DNA of 64,000 nucleotides from Chitinophaga lutea (GTDB taxonomy: Bacteria > Bacteroidota > Bacteroidia > Chitinophagales > Chitinophagaceae). Under the pieces are notes generated by a model, which saw only the letters and a list, made by a program, of their open reading frames with translations, ran no database searches and had not been told where the DNA came from. Below are positions 25,199 to 32,948 of the stretch, piece by piece (position 1 is the first letter of the stretch; each line of letters starts with the position of its first letter). The stretch spans positions 1,364,001 through 1,428,000 of the forward strand of contig NZ_RPDH01000002.1 of assembly GCF_003813775.1 (NCBI RefSeq). Direction: 5' to 3'. Both the position numbers and the translations under genes were made by a program.

Positions 25199-26224
25199 CT
25201 ACTGATATTGTATATAAACCGGCGAAGGGAACAGTTTCAGCACTTCGGCCGGCTCCATTAGCCGGCCGCCGGTAGCCGGGTCCACAGTATAGAAGAGTTT
25301 AAATCCGGTATACTCCACCGGTTGCCTCGAAATCCAGCTGTTGTAACTGTCGCGCTTTTTGGCCGGGCTCCCAAAACCATCCATATTGATCACGATCTGT
25401 ACCTCAGGCCGGCGGACGATCGAGCTGTAATTCGTCAGCATGGCCTGCGTAAAACGGTGAACAACCAGCACCTTTGGAGGGAGGTTGTGCGCTTGCACAA
25501 GGGCAGCGAGGTACACCGTTACGGCGTTGACCGCGGCCGCATCGAGGCTGCCGATAACCGAACAGGGTACCTGCCCTGCCTTCATGGCATATTCCGGATC
25601 GATGCCGAGATGTACATCGGGCTGTACCAGGTATTTCTCCAGCGACATGGCTTCAGGCAACGCCTCGCTTTGCCCCTGCTGGATATCGAGGAATGTAATG
25701 GCGCCCGCGCTTCGTGCCATTGTCAGGACTCTATCGATTTGGGAATGGGGCATCCGCAACCGGTACCTGTTATCTTTCCCCGGTTGCCGCTGCGCCGTAA
25801 CGGCAATGTAGTGGAGGGCCGGAATTACAGGAAGCAGCGTATCTGCCTGCTGCCACTGCAGGGCTTGCGCCTTCAACCGGGCAACCAGCGAATCGGGCGG
25901 AAGGGCGCCCAATATTCCCATCCTGGTGGAATACAAATTCCCGTAAAAAGCCATTATCCGGTTATAGGGAAGCAACGCACCTTTCGCGGGAACGGTGCCA
26001 TGCACCGGCCATTTGTCAGACTTCCGGCCGTGGTTCAGGTGCAGGAGGATTCTGGAATAGGTTTCTTCAGGAAAAGCGGGCACTGTGTCTTGTTTATGAC
26101 TGTCAACGGCATCCAGCACCAGGTGCTTTTCCCGGCCCACATCAGGGAATTGCCTTTGATCGGGCGAGCACGAAACGGACAGCATACCGGCCATTATCCA
26201 ATACCATGGAAATCTCGAATGCAT
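25199..26224 (-). CDS. Hypothetical lipoprotein with a possible TIM-barrel-like domain
   Basis: 341 residues. A lipoprotein signal ends at C19 (MLSVSC). The mature part has strand/helix alternation, with PALHYIAVTAQ, GAITFLDIQQGQ, then YLVQPDVHLGIDPEYAM and KVLVVHRFTQAML strands, and a final VQIVINMDGFG. This order suggests an alpha/beta barrel like that of some secreted hydrolase-like surface proteins, but no catalytic signature is certain. It is the last gene at the right edge of the stress island and lies on the same strand as USP-5. Family not recognised. Confidence 0.75.
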   Translation of the reverse strand: MHSRFPWYWIMAGMLSVSCSPDQRQFPDVGREKHLVLDAVDSHKQDTVPAFPEETYSRILLHLNHGRKSDKWPVHGTVPAKGALLPYNRIMAFYGNLYSTRMGILGALPPDSLVARLKAQALQWQQADTLLPVIPALHYIAVTAQRQPGKDNRYRLRMPHSQIDRVLTMARSAGAITFLDIQQGQSEALPEAMSLEKYLVQPDVHLGIDPEYAMKAGQVPCSVIGSLDAAAVNAVTVYLAALVQAHNLPPKVLVVHRFTQAMLTNYSSIVRRPEVQIVINMDGFGSPAKKRDSYNSWISRQPVEYTGFKLFYTVDPATGGRLMEPAEVLKLFPSPVYIQYQ

Positions 26225-26477
26225 GGTCTGATAGTTTCCGTAAACCTACCTTTTCAGCCACCCTAAATCAATGACCCCAGCCGCCCTGAATGGTGATTTA
26301 CATCCACGCATTGAGAAACAGGCTGATAAGAACGGCCAGCGTGGTTCATGGCCACCATTGATGGCAACGCATCAGCAGTATAACGGATTCAAAGGCTCCG
26401 CAAGCGCCATTTCCTCATGGTGGCCTTTCAACAAAGAAACAGTCTCTCTGAAAAAGTACCACTCCCCGGCCAGATTG

Positions 26478-27779
26478 CTATTCAAACCGCAACAGCTTCC
26501 TCATCTGGTAAAAGAACCGTTGTATCAGCCGTAAATCCTGCGTAACGATTTCCGCGTTGCCTTTTAATTCTTTATCAAAGGGAAGGGTTTTACGAAAAGA
26601 GGTTTGCAGGCCATTGGGGAGCACAACATTTACATAATAGTTGCCGTCTTTATCGGGCGCATTGGCAATATTCTTCACCCGGGCCTCCACCATGCCGAAT
26701 TCCTGGTAAGGATAGTTGTCCAGCTTCAGCAACACTTTCTGCCCCTCCTTCACCTTGCCGGAATTGGTGGCGGGCACCTGCAGCCTGCCGATGAGGATAT
26801 CTTTATCGTCCGGCATCACGGACAACAATACCTCTCCCGCCTTCACAAACTGGTTCTTTCCCAGGAACTGCTGGAAGCTCACCACGCCGGCCACGGACGA
26901 TTGCAGCAGGTAGTTCTGCTCCCAGGCGTTGAGCGATTTTCTCAGCTGTTCGAAAAGCTGCGCCGTCTGCGAGGTCAGGTTGATACGGTCTTTCTCCGCG
27001 TTGATGGTGACCCCGCTCCTCGTCTTCTCTATGCCGAGCATGCCTTCTTCCAGCTGCGATATGGTGATGTTGATGTTTTCGAGGTTCTGCTTCGCCTGTA
27101 AAAATTTCATCCTTTCCTGGTTCAATTCGGATGAAGACACCACCTTTTCTTTAAAAAGCGCCTGGTACCTGTCGAACTCCCTTTCTGCCAGCTCATATTT
27201 CGCCTGTTCCAGGTCCTTTTGCTGCCGAAGAGTGCGTATCCTGTTGCGCGACTCGGCCAGGCCTTTTTCCGCCGCGGCGTAGTCGGGCGAATAAGGGCGC
27301 AGCCTGGTAAAAAGGCGTTCCTCGGTGAGCGCCTTTGCAAAGGCGTTATAATCCGTCTGAATGTCGCCCAGTTTAAACCCTGCCACCTCTTCAAGGGGAA
27401 AATGCTCCAGTTTCCGGGTATCCAGCGAATCGATGAGGTTTCTCAGGCGGATGACGTCCCGGTAATCGGCCGTGGACTGCAGCACCATGAGCACCTGGTT
27501 CGGGGATACCGCCTGGCGGTCTTCCACGAATATCTCTTCCACCCTGGTATTGGTCCTTGCCTCCAGTTTCTCCGGCGGGTTCCGGGATGAAATGATGACG
27601 GGGGACGGCAAAAACTCCGGGTACCTGATGAGATAACTCATTCCCAAAATGAGCAGCAGGATGAGAAATATGGTGGTATTGCCCCAGCGGATCATCCAAT
27701 GCGGCGGTTGCGTCAGGATTTCCTGCACGCCTTCGGAATGCAGCCGGATGGTGTCCAGTATGTCTTTTTCAGTTTCCAA
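26478..27779 (-). CDS. HlyD-family membrane-fusion protein of the peptide exporter
   Basis: 433 residues. A cytoplasmic head of about 28 residues is followed by one membrane span (about 32-50, TTIFLILLLILGMSYLI). A biotinyl-lipoyl-like barrel half then flanks a long coiled-coil region (about 145-265, including LRQQKDLEQAKYELAEREFD) and a C-terminal HlyD-type barrel (VVSFQQFLGKNQFVKAGEVL). It links an inner-membrane ABC exporter to the outer membrane. The start overlaps the ABC gene stop by 11 bp, so it is the last gene of the RiPP cluster and co-translated with the exporter. An outer-membrane TolC partner is not in the window. Confidence 0.9.
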   Translation of the reverse strand: METEKDILDTIRLHSEGVQEILTQPPHWMIRWGNTTIFLILLLILGMSYLIRYPEFLPSPVIISSRNPPEKLEARTNTRVEEIFVEDRQAVSPNQVLMVLQSTADYRDVIRLRNLIDSLDTRKLEHFPLEEVAGFKLGDIQTDYNAFAKALTEERLFTRLRPYSPDYAAAEKGLAESRNRIRTLRQQKDLEQAKYELAEREFDRYQALFKEKVVSSSELNQERMKFLQAKQNLENINITISQLEEGMLGIEKTRSGVTINAEKDRINLTSQTAQLFEQLRKSLNAWEQNYLLQSSVAGVVSFQQFLGKNQFVKAGEVLLSVMPDDKDILIGRLQVPATNSGKVKEGQKVLLKLDNYPYQEFGMVEARVKNIANAPDKDGNYYVNVVLPNGLQTSFRKTLPFDKELKGNAEIVTQDLRLIQRFFYQMRKLLRFE

Positions 27780-29976
27780 GTTCCAATTGATTTTTTACAA
27801 GCCTGTAATACTCTTTCCGGAGCGCTACCAGTTCGTCGTGGCTGCCCTCCTCCACCACTTTCCCCCTGTCCAGCACGATGATCTTATCCGCGTTTTTTAC
27901 GGTCGACAGGCGGTGCGCGATGATCACCGCGGTTTTTCCTTTCAGGAATTGTTCCAGGTTGCCCATGATCGCTTTTTCGGTGTTCGCATCCAGTGCGCTG
28001 GTAGCCTCGTCAAAAAATATGTATTCCGGTGATTTGTAAACCGCCCTGGCTATAAAAATCCGTTGTTTCTGCCCGCCGCTGACGCCGATGCCTTCATTCC
28101 CGATTTTCGAGTTGTAGCTGAGGGGCAGGCTTTCCACGAAATCCCTGATGCATGCCACCTCTACAGCCTTCTTCAGCTGCTGCCGGTCAATGTTGTCTAC
28201 CCCGATGGCGATGTTTTTGGCGATGGTATCGTTGAACACGTACCCTTCCTGCATCACCACCCCGCACTGGTCGCGCCAGTACCGCGCCGAAATATGCTGC
28301 AGCTGTACGTTCCCGATCCTGATGTCGCCCTCGCCGGGCTCGTAGAATTTCATCAGCAGCTTCAGCAGCGTGGTTTTACCGCTGCCACTGGCCCCCACAA
28401 TGGCGGTGGTTTTACGGTGCGGTATGCGAAGGCTTAGTTGCTCGAACACCGGCGCGCCGGCCCCTACATACCGGTATGAAACGTTGTTCAGTACGATATC
28501 CTGTTCCGGTATGTCCGTCACCGCCTGCACATGGGCAGGTTCCTCGTCTTCCTTGTCGTGGATCTCTCCCAGCCTTTCCAGCGATATCTTGGCGTCCTGC
28601 GTTTGTTTGACGAAGTCCATCAGCTGCAGCAGCGGGCCGTTCAGCTGGCCGATGATGTACTGCACCGCCAGCATCATGCCGAGCGTCAGGTTGCCGTCGA
28701 GCACCAGTTTGGCCGCGAGGAAGCTGACGAAGATGTCTTTCATCTGGTTGATAAAATTGGCGCCTACCGTTTGCCATTGCTCGAGCGACAGCGCCTTCAC
28801 CTGTATCTTGAACAGTTTCACCTGCATAAACTCCCAGCCCCACCGCATCTGCCGCTCCGCGTTGTGCATTTTGATCTCCTGCATGCCATTCACCAGTTCT
28901 ATCACCTTGCTTTGTTCCTCAGACACCTGGGAGAACCGCTTATAGTCCAGTTCCCGCCTCTTCTTCAGGAAGAAAGAGATCCATCCTACAGACAGGGTGG
29001 CCCCCAGCAGGTAGATCAGGAACAGCCGGTAATCGTACAGCAGCAGCACCACCCCGAAAATAACCAGGTTCACGAGGGAGAAAAGGGTGTTCAGGGAGGA
29101 GTTGGTAAGCAGTTGCTCTATCCGCTGATGATCGTTGATGCGCTGCATGATATCGCCCGTCATCCTGGTATCGAAATAGCTGATAGGCAGTTTCATGAGC
29201 TTGATGAAGAAGTCGGAGACGATGGAAATATTGATCCGGCTGGAGAGATGCAACAGTATCCAGCTGCGTATAATCTCGATGCCGGTTCTGCCGGCAAACA
29301 GCATCACCTGCGCCAGGAGCACGAGATAAATAAAGTTCAGGTCGTGGTTCTGGATACCGATATCTACAATGCTCTGCGTGAGGAAGGGGAAGATCAGCGA
29401 CAGCAGGCTCCCGGCCAGGAGGCCGACCGCCAGCTGGGCGACCAGTTTTTTGTACCGGAAAAAATAGCCGAACAGGAAGGAAAAGTTCTTCCTGCTGCGC
29501 GGCTCGGCCGCATCCGCTTCAAAAAATGCAGGAGAAGGCTCCAGCAACAGGGCAATTCCTTCCTCATCCCGCTCCGTCTTTCCCTTGCCTATCCACCCGT
29601 CGATAAACTCCTGCTGGGTATATTTGATCAGGCCATAAGCAGGATCGGAAACATACACCACCGTTTGCCCGCCCGACCTTTTTATCTTGTACACCACCAC
29701 AAAATGCTGCTGCCCCCAATGACAGATGCAGGGTAACGGCGCTTCTTCCATGAGGGTCAGAAAATCGATCTTTACGGCGAGCGACTTAAAACCCATTCCC
29801 TCCGCGGCGGCAGACAGACCCAGCAACGAGCTGCCCTCCCGCGTCGTTTCAGCCAGCGTACGGATAGCCTGCAGATCGGTCAGCCTGCCATAGTGCTTGC
29901 TGATGATCCTGATACAGGTAGGGCCACAGTCCTTACTGTCCGGCTGCTTGTAAAATGGGAATGACTTCAGCTTCAT
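27769..29976 (-). CDS. Peptidase-containing ABC exporter (C39 bacteriocin/RiPP processing type)
   Basis: 735 residues. Residues 1-135 are a C39 peptidase with catalytic C17 (KDCGPTCIRI), H91 (QQHFVVVYKI) and D111. A six-span ABC membrane domain follows (about 165-450), then an ATPase domain (about 490-735) with Walker A GASGSGKTT, signature VSGGQKQR and Walker B IFFDEATSALD. These enzymes cut leader peptides after a double-glycine motif while exporting the core. Both precursors in this cluster carry KGG at the expected place. The start is 2 bp from the SPASM gene stop. Confidence 0.94.
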   Translation of the reverse strand: MKLKSFPFYKQPDSKDCGPTCIRIISKHYGRLTDLQAIRTLAETTREGSSLLGLSAAAEGMGFKSLAVKIDFLTLMEEAPLPCICHWGQQHFVVVYKIKRSGGQTVVYVSDPAYGLIKYTQQEFIDGWIGKGKTERDEEGIALLLEPSPAFFEADAAEPRSRKNFSFLFGYFFRYKKLVAQLAVGLLAGSLLSLIFPFLTQSIVDIGIQNHDLNFIYLVLLAQVMLFAGRTGIEIIRSWILLHLSSRINISIVSDFFIKLMKLPISYFDTRMTGDIMQRINDHQRIEQLLTNSSLNTLFSLVNLVIFGVVLLLYDYRLFLIYLLGATLSVGWISFFLKKRRELDYKRFSQVSEEQSKVIELVNGMQEIKMHNAERQMRWGWEFMQVKLFKIQVKALSLEQWQTVGANFINQMKDIFVSFLAAKLVLDGNLTLGMMLAVQYIIGQLNGPLLQLMDFVKQTQDAKISLERLGEIHDKEDEEPAHVQAVTDIPEQDIVLNNVSYRYVGAGAPVFEQLSLRIPHRKTTAIVGASGSGKTTLLKLLMKFYEPGEGDIRIGNVQLQHISARYWRDQCGVVMQEGYVFNDTIAKNIAIGVDNIDRQQLKKAVEVACIRDFVESLPLSYNSKIGNEGIGVSGGQKQRIFIARAVYKSPEYIFFDEATSALDANTEKAIMGNLEQFLKGKTAVIIAHRLSTVKNADKIIVLDRGKVVEEGSHDELVALRKEYYRLVKNQLELGN

Positions 29977-29977
29977 A

Positions 29978-31048
29978 TTATTCTTTTATCGCTTCCAGGC
30001 CGTACCATGCAATGGCGGTTTGCTTCATCGGGTGCTGCGACCAGCTTTCCCAGGTATTGGTGTACGGGTCGTAGCCACATTTAAGGGGTTTGGAGTAGAT
30101 ATCCTGCGGGTCTTCCACGTAGGCCCGGCAATCCGTGCAAACGTGCCTGAACTCGCAGTCTTTACAAACCGAAATATCATCTTTACGGATGTTCCCGTAA
30201 CGGTGGAACGCGGGGTTGTCGAGTATTTCCCGGACAGATGTTTGCGCGACATGCCCGAAGCCTTCGCGCATCGAAGGGCAATTTTTGACCTGCCCCTGCA
30301 GGTCTATGCTCAGTTTCCGGTTCAGGCAGGTATTGTGATGCTGGCTCTCGGTAAACAATTCCATGTTCGAAATGAAATACTCTGAGCGAATTTCGCCACA
30401 GGCCCTGCAATCGTTGATACTTTTGCTGAAAAACACGACCGGCACGGAACCGTCGAATATTTTTTCCGCCTTGTCCGCCGGCGCCGAATGGATCAGCAGC
30501 GATCTCACCCGGGGGTACTGTTTCACGAGCTTATCCCACTCCCGCAAATCAGGGCCCTCGCCATACGGCATCACCAGTTTAATGAATTTGAGGGTGGTGC
30601 CGTTGAACCGCTCCAGCAGCTCACGGACCTTTGCCGTGCTCACCGTAAGATAGCACCTGATCTCCAGCCCCTGTATATTCAGGTCAAACAGCTCCCGGAA
30701 AAAAGGAGCATCATAGTCGAGCGTTTCGTTATACTCGATAATAACGTTGGTGATATCCGAATACCGGTCCCAGCTGAGATCCAGCGGCACCAGTTCCGGC
30801 AGCAGCCGGCTGTCTGTGAATCCGAGTTCCTTACCGGTCACAAAATCGATGTACCCGGCGATGGCCTCCCGGTTATCTTCACCGTAGTGCGCCATACATT
30901 CCTCTATGGAGTGCTCTTGCAGGAACAAGAGCACATCGGCCGTATCGTTCGGGATATGATAGAACCGGCGCATCTGCAGGTCGCAGAGCAGCGACATACC
31001 GGCGCCTTTCACGATCCGGCAGTTGGCGTATATATTCAGGTATTCCAT
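29978..31048 (-). CDS. gwsS: Grasp-with-spasm SPASM-domain peptide maturase, no radical-SAM motif
   Basis: 356 residues. The C-terminal part is a SPASM domain: C-x10-G-x4-C (CLNRKLSIDLQGQVKNC), then C-x2-C-x5-C-x2-C (CKDCEFRHVCTDC) and a final Cys about 20 residues later. These should bind one or two auxiliary Fe-S clusters. The N-terminal region (1-150) has no C-x3-C-x2-C cluster motif, the mark of radical-SAM enzymes, so it is probably a degenerate radical-SAM fold acting in a non-radical role, as expected of the grasp-with-spasm family. An extra CRAC pair lies before the SPASM domain. It is adjacent to an ATP-grasp partner and to the exporter. The symbol follows family naming. Confidence 0.85.
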   Translation of the reverse strand: MEYLNIYANCRIVKGAGMSLLCDLQMRRFYHIPNDTADVLLFLQEHSIEECMAHYGEDNREAIAGYIDFVTGKELGFTDSRLLPELVPLDLSWDRYSDITNVIIEYNETLDYDAPFFRELFDLNIQGLEIRCYLTVSTAKVRELLERFNGTTLKFIKLVMPYGEGPDLREWDKLVKQYPRVRSLLIHSAPADKAEKIFDGSVPVVFFSKSINDCRACGEIRSEYFISNMELFTESQHHNTCLNRKLSIDLQGQVKNCPSMREGFGHVAQTSVREILDNPAFHRYGNIRKDDISVCKDCEFRHVCTDCRAYVEDPQDIYSKPLKCGYDPYTNTWESWSQHPMKQTAIAWYGLEAIKE

Positions 31049-31061
31049 TGACAGCGCGGGA

Positions 31062-31247
31062 TCAGAATTTTGAGATCATTTTGTAAAAATTAAACAGCTC
31101 GTACCCACCGGCATTGATCTTCCGGGCTTTTTCAAACTTGAGGATAGACCCGGATTGCAGCAGGCTCTCTTTGCCTTTCTCCAGGAAGTACAGCGACAGC
31201 GGCAGCCCCTGCTTTTCCTTCAGGTTACTGGTGAATTTCTTTTTCAT
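31062..31247 (-). CDS. Small basic protein between the two maturases, possible extra precursor or adaptor
   Basis: 61 residues (a longer in-frame read is inside gwsG). It starts at the ATG at 31245-31247, overlaps the end of gwsG by 23 bp and stops 13 bp before gwsS. It is highly basic at the N-terminus (MKKKFTSNLKEKQG) with a hydrophobic middle and an INAGGYELFNFYKMI tail. It has a GG, but not the KKV-x-S-x3-KGG leader of the two clear precursors. It could be a third precursor-like peptide, a leader-binding helper or a spurious frame; position and overlap favour a real gene. Confidence 0.55.
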   Translation of the reverse strand: MKKKFTSNLKEKQGLPLSLYFLEKGKESLLQSGSILKFEKARKINAGGYELFNFYKMISKF

Positions 31248-32208
31248 GGGTGGTATTTTTGTGGAGCAGCCGCGCCATTTTCTTTTCGAGGTAATAGTTG
31301 CATGGGTAAGATACCATGCCAAACTGGCCTTCCGGATTGATTTCGAGGAAGTGGTAATTCCCCTGCATGTCCGCCATGAGGTCGATAGACCCCGTCCGGA
31401 AGCCGAGCGATTGCATCAGCAGATCCAGTTGATGCTCCAGCTCAGCCGGCAGCTTGTAAGGCACCGTTCTGTTGGGCCGCAGGTTGTCGTAATTCCGGAA
31501 GTCGTCCTGGGTTTTCCGGTTATTCTGGGAAAAAATAGCCATGGAATGGCACTCCCCGTCCAGGTAAAAGGTGCGTATTTCGAATTTTTTAATGATCTTC
31601 TCCTGTACCAGTGACGGAAAGAATTTTTCCGGTACAGTGGCCAGGGCGGCTTTGTTGACGGTTTTGGTCAGCATTTTGTACTGCCCGCCCGCAGCATCTT
31701 CAAGAAGAATGCATTCGCTAACGGGCTTTACGATCAGTTCAGGATAAGACCCCAGCAGGCGGTTAATGGCAGCCCGGGTAGTCACCACGTCCGTAAAAGG
31801 CGTACGAAGTCCGTATTTCCGGGCCAGTGCCAGCACATGCAGTTTGTTCAGGTTCGCATCTGAAATAGGGTCGTTCAGCCACTTCCGGCGATCGATGGTG
31901 TAAAACAGGAATGAATGAAGGCCGTTGAATTCGTCCGCCAAAAAACGCTTCAGCGTGTACTGCGTAGTGAAGTCGTCTTTTTTGAGACTGTATTTTACCG
32001 GGTAGCTGCTGATCTTTCTCCGGTACCAGACAACCGATGTATCGGTGTTGCCCGGCAGATCACCGAGGTGTTGGAAATCGAAAAAGTCCTCTCCATTCAC
32101 GCGCCGGTAAGGTATGCGAAAATGATCCAGCCACTGGCAAACAGCATCCGTAGTACTTTCCAGGTGCGACTGACTTAAAATGAGGATCTGTGGAGACATT
32201 TTATTCAA
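31225..32208 (-). CDS. gwsG: ATP-grasp peptide ligase of the grasp-with-spasm cluster
   Basis: 327 residues. It shows the layout of RiPP ATP-grasp ligases (graspetide type): an N-terminal pre-ATP domain (QILILSQSHLESTTDAVCQW), a middle domain with KPVSECILLEDAAGGQYKML, and the C-terminal ATP/Mg site (GFRTGSIDLMADMQGNYHFL, then EINPEGQFGMV). Such enzymes activate Asp/Glu side chains with ATP and join them to Thr/Ser or Lys as ester or amide rings. It follows the two precursors after a terminator-like hairpin. The symbol is the family name. Partner choice is supported by the adjacent SPASM gene. Confidence 0.9.
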   Translation of the reverse strand: MNKMSPQILILSQSHLESTTDAVCQWLDHFRIPYRRVNGEDFFDFQHLGDLPGNTDTSVVWYRRKISSYPVKYSLKKDDFTTQYTLKRFLADEFNGLHSFLFYTIDRRKWLNDPISDANLNKLHVLALARKYGLRTPFTDVVTTRAAINRLLGSYPELIVKPVSECILLEDAAGGQYKMLTKTVNKAALATVPEKFFPSLVQEKIIKKFEIRTFYLDGECHSMAIFSQNNRKTQDDFRNYDNLRPNRTVPYKLPAELEHQLDLLMQSLGFRTGSIDLMADMQGNYHFLEINPEGQFGMVSYPCNYYLEKKMARLLHKNTTHEKEIHQ

Positions 32209-32223
32209 TTGGTTGCAGAAGGT

Positions 32224-32250
32224 AAAAACTGCCGGCAGCAGCCGGCAGTT
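32224..32250 (-). terminator. Strong hairpin-T terminator between precursors and maturation genes
   Basis: Perfect 10-bp stem AACTGCCGGC/GCCGGCAGTT (32227-32236 with 32241-32250), loop AGCA, followed on the minus strand by five T residues. It sits 38 bp after the first precursor stop and 16 bp before gwsG, so it should end many transcripts after the precursors and leave fewer to reach the enzymes. Confidence 0.75.
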
Positions 32251-32287
32251 CCATGGTTCCGCTCAAACTGGTGCGGAAACCGGGTGT

Positions 32288-32479
32288 TTACTTCTCGTCG
32301 TGTTTATGGTCGCACAGGTAAACATCCGGGCCGGAAAAATGCGTCGGATAGTGCGTGATGGTGCAGGAACCGTCGCCGGTGTCGGCAGACAGGTCGTTAG
32401 ACATAGAGAGCGCTCTGCCGCCTTTGATAGCGTCCAGCGATTCAACTTTCTTTGCGTTCAGTTTTTTCAGTTTGTCCAT
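32288..32479 (-). CDS. RiPP precursor peptide 1 (KGG leader, graspetide-like)
   Basis: 63 residues. The leader has KKLNAKKVESLDAIKGG, ending in the KGG of C39-processed peptides at residues 19-21. The predicted core is 42 residues, rich in Ser/Thr, Asp and His with two cysteines (GSCTITHYPTHFSGPDVYLC region) and ends acidic (DHKHDEK). Ser/Thr and Asp/Glu residues are the side chains that ATP-grasp enzymes join. It shares its leader with precursor 2 upstream. An AT-rich stretch before the ATG fits a Bacteroidetes ribosome site. Confidence 0.85.
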   Translation of the reverse strand: MDKLKKLNAKKVESLDAIKGGRALSMSNDLSADTGDGSCTITHYPTHFSGPDVYLCDHKHDEK

Positions 32480-32514
32480 TTTTTTAAATTTTAAAAAGGT
32501 TAACGAATGATGGG

Positions 32515-32694
32515 TTACTTGGCAGGATCGCTTTTAACGTCGGTAACGTAGTGTTGACCATTCCAGGTGGGTTTGTTTTCGGTGGTCCTTTCCTGGTCTA
32601 CAAGATCAACTTCTGCAGACAGGAAATACCTGCCGCCCTTTACGGTTTCCGGAGACGTTACCTTTTTGGTAACCAATTTCTGTAAGTGTTTCAT
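32515..32694 (-). CDS. RiPP precursor peptide 2 (KGG leader, 59 residues)
   Basis: 59 residues, ATG at 32692-32694 and TAA at 32515-32517. The leader (KLVTKKVTSPETVKGG) matches precursor 1 at KL-x2-KKV-x-S-x3-(I/V)-KGG in the same positions. The core (RYFLSAEVDLVDQERT and onward to SDPAK) has many Thr, Asp and Glu and no Cys, so it differs from that of precursor 1. It is first in the cluster and 35 bp before precursor 1. Two different cores behind one leader suggest one set of enzymes makes two products. Confidence 0.8.
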   Translation of the reverse strand: MKHLQKLVTKKVTSPETVKGGRYFLSAEVDLVDQERTTENKPTWNGQHYVTDVKSDPAK

Positions 32695-32841
32695 GTTATT
32701 GGAGTTTTAATATCCGCCATAAAATTAGGCGGGCGGGATAGTTCCCCGGTCGGCGGATGTACATTTGGCTGGTTGCGGTCAATATTCGTAGTACTCGGGG
32801 GAATATTTGCGGACGGGTGGATGGGGCTGCTCATCCCGCAT

Positions 32842-32862
32842 AAAAAAGGGTGCCACTCACCC
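32842..32862 (-). terminator. Terminator of the gene at 32949-33938
   Basis: A 5-bp stem GGGTG/CACCC is followed leftward by six T residues (AAAAAA at 32842-32847 on the plus strand). An additional hairpin, CCCTTCG/CGAAGGG at 32860-32876, lies just before it in the direction of transcription. Confidence 0.55.
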
Positions 32863-32948
32863 TTCGGAACGAAGGGGAATGAGGGTCAATCGTATATACG
32901 TCGCTTTGTTCAGTCAATACTGACAGGCAGGCGTGCAGGTTGGAGCAG

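Noticed and set aside
25322..26266. 314-codon plus-strand frame antisense to the lipoprotein
   Set aside because: No start context or recognisable motif; the minus-strand gene has a proper lipoprotein signal.
28531..29736. 401-codon plus-strand frame inside the ABC exporter
   Set aside because: It is an antisense shadow of the GC-rich exporter gene, with His/Gln-rich low-quality sequence.
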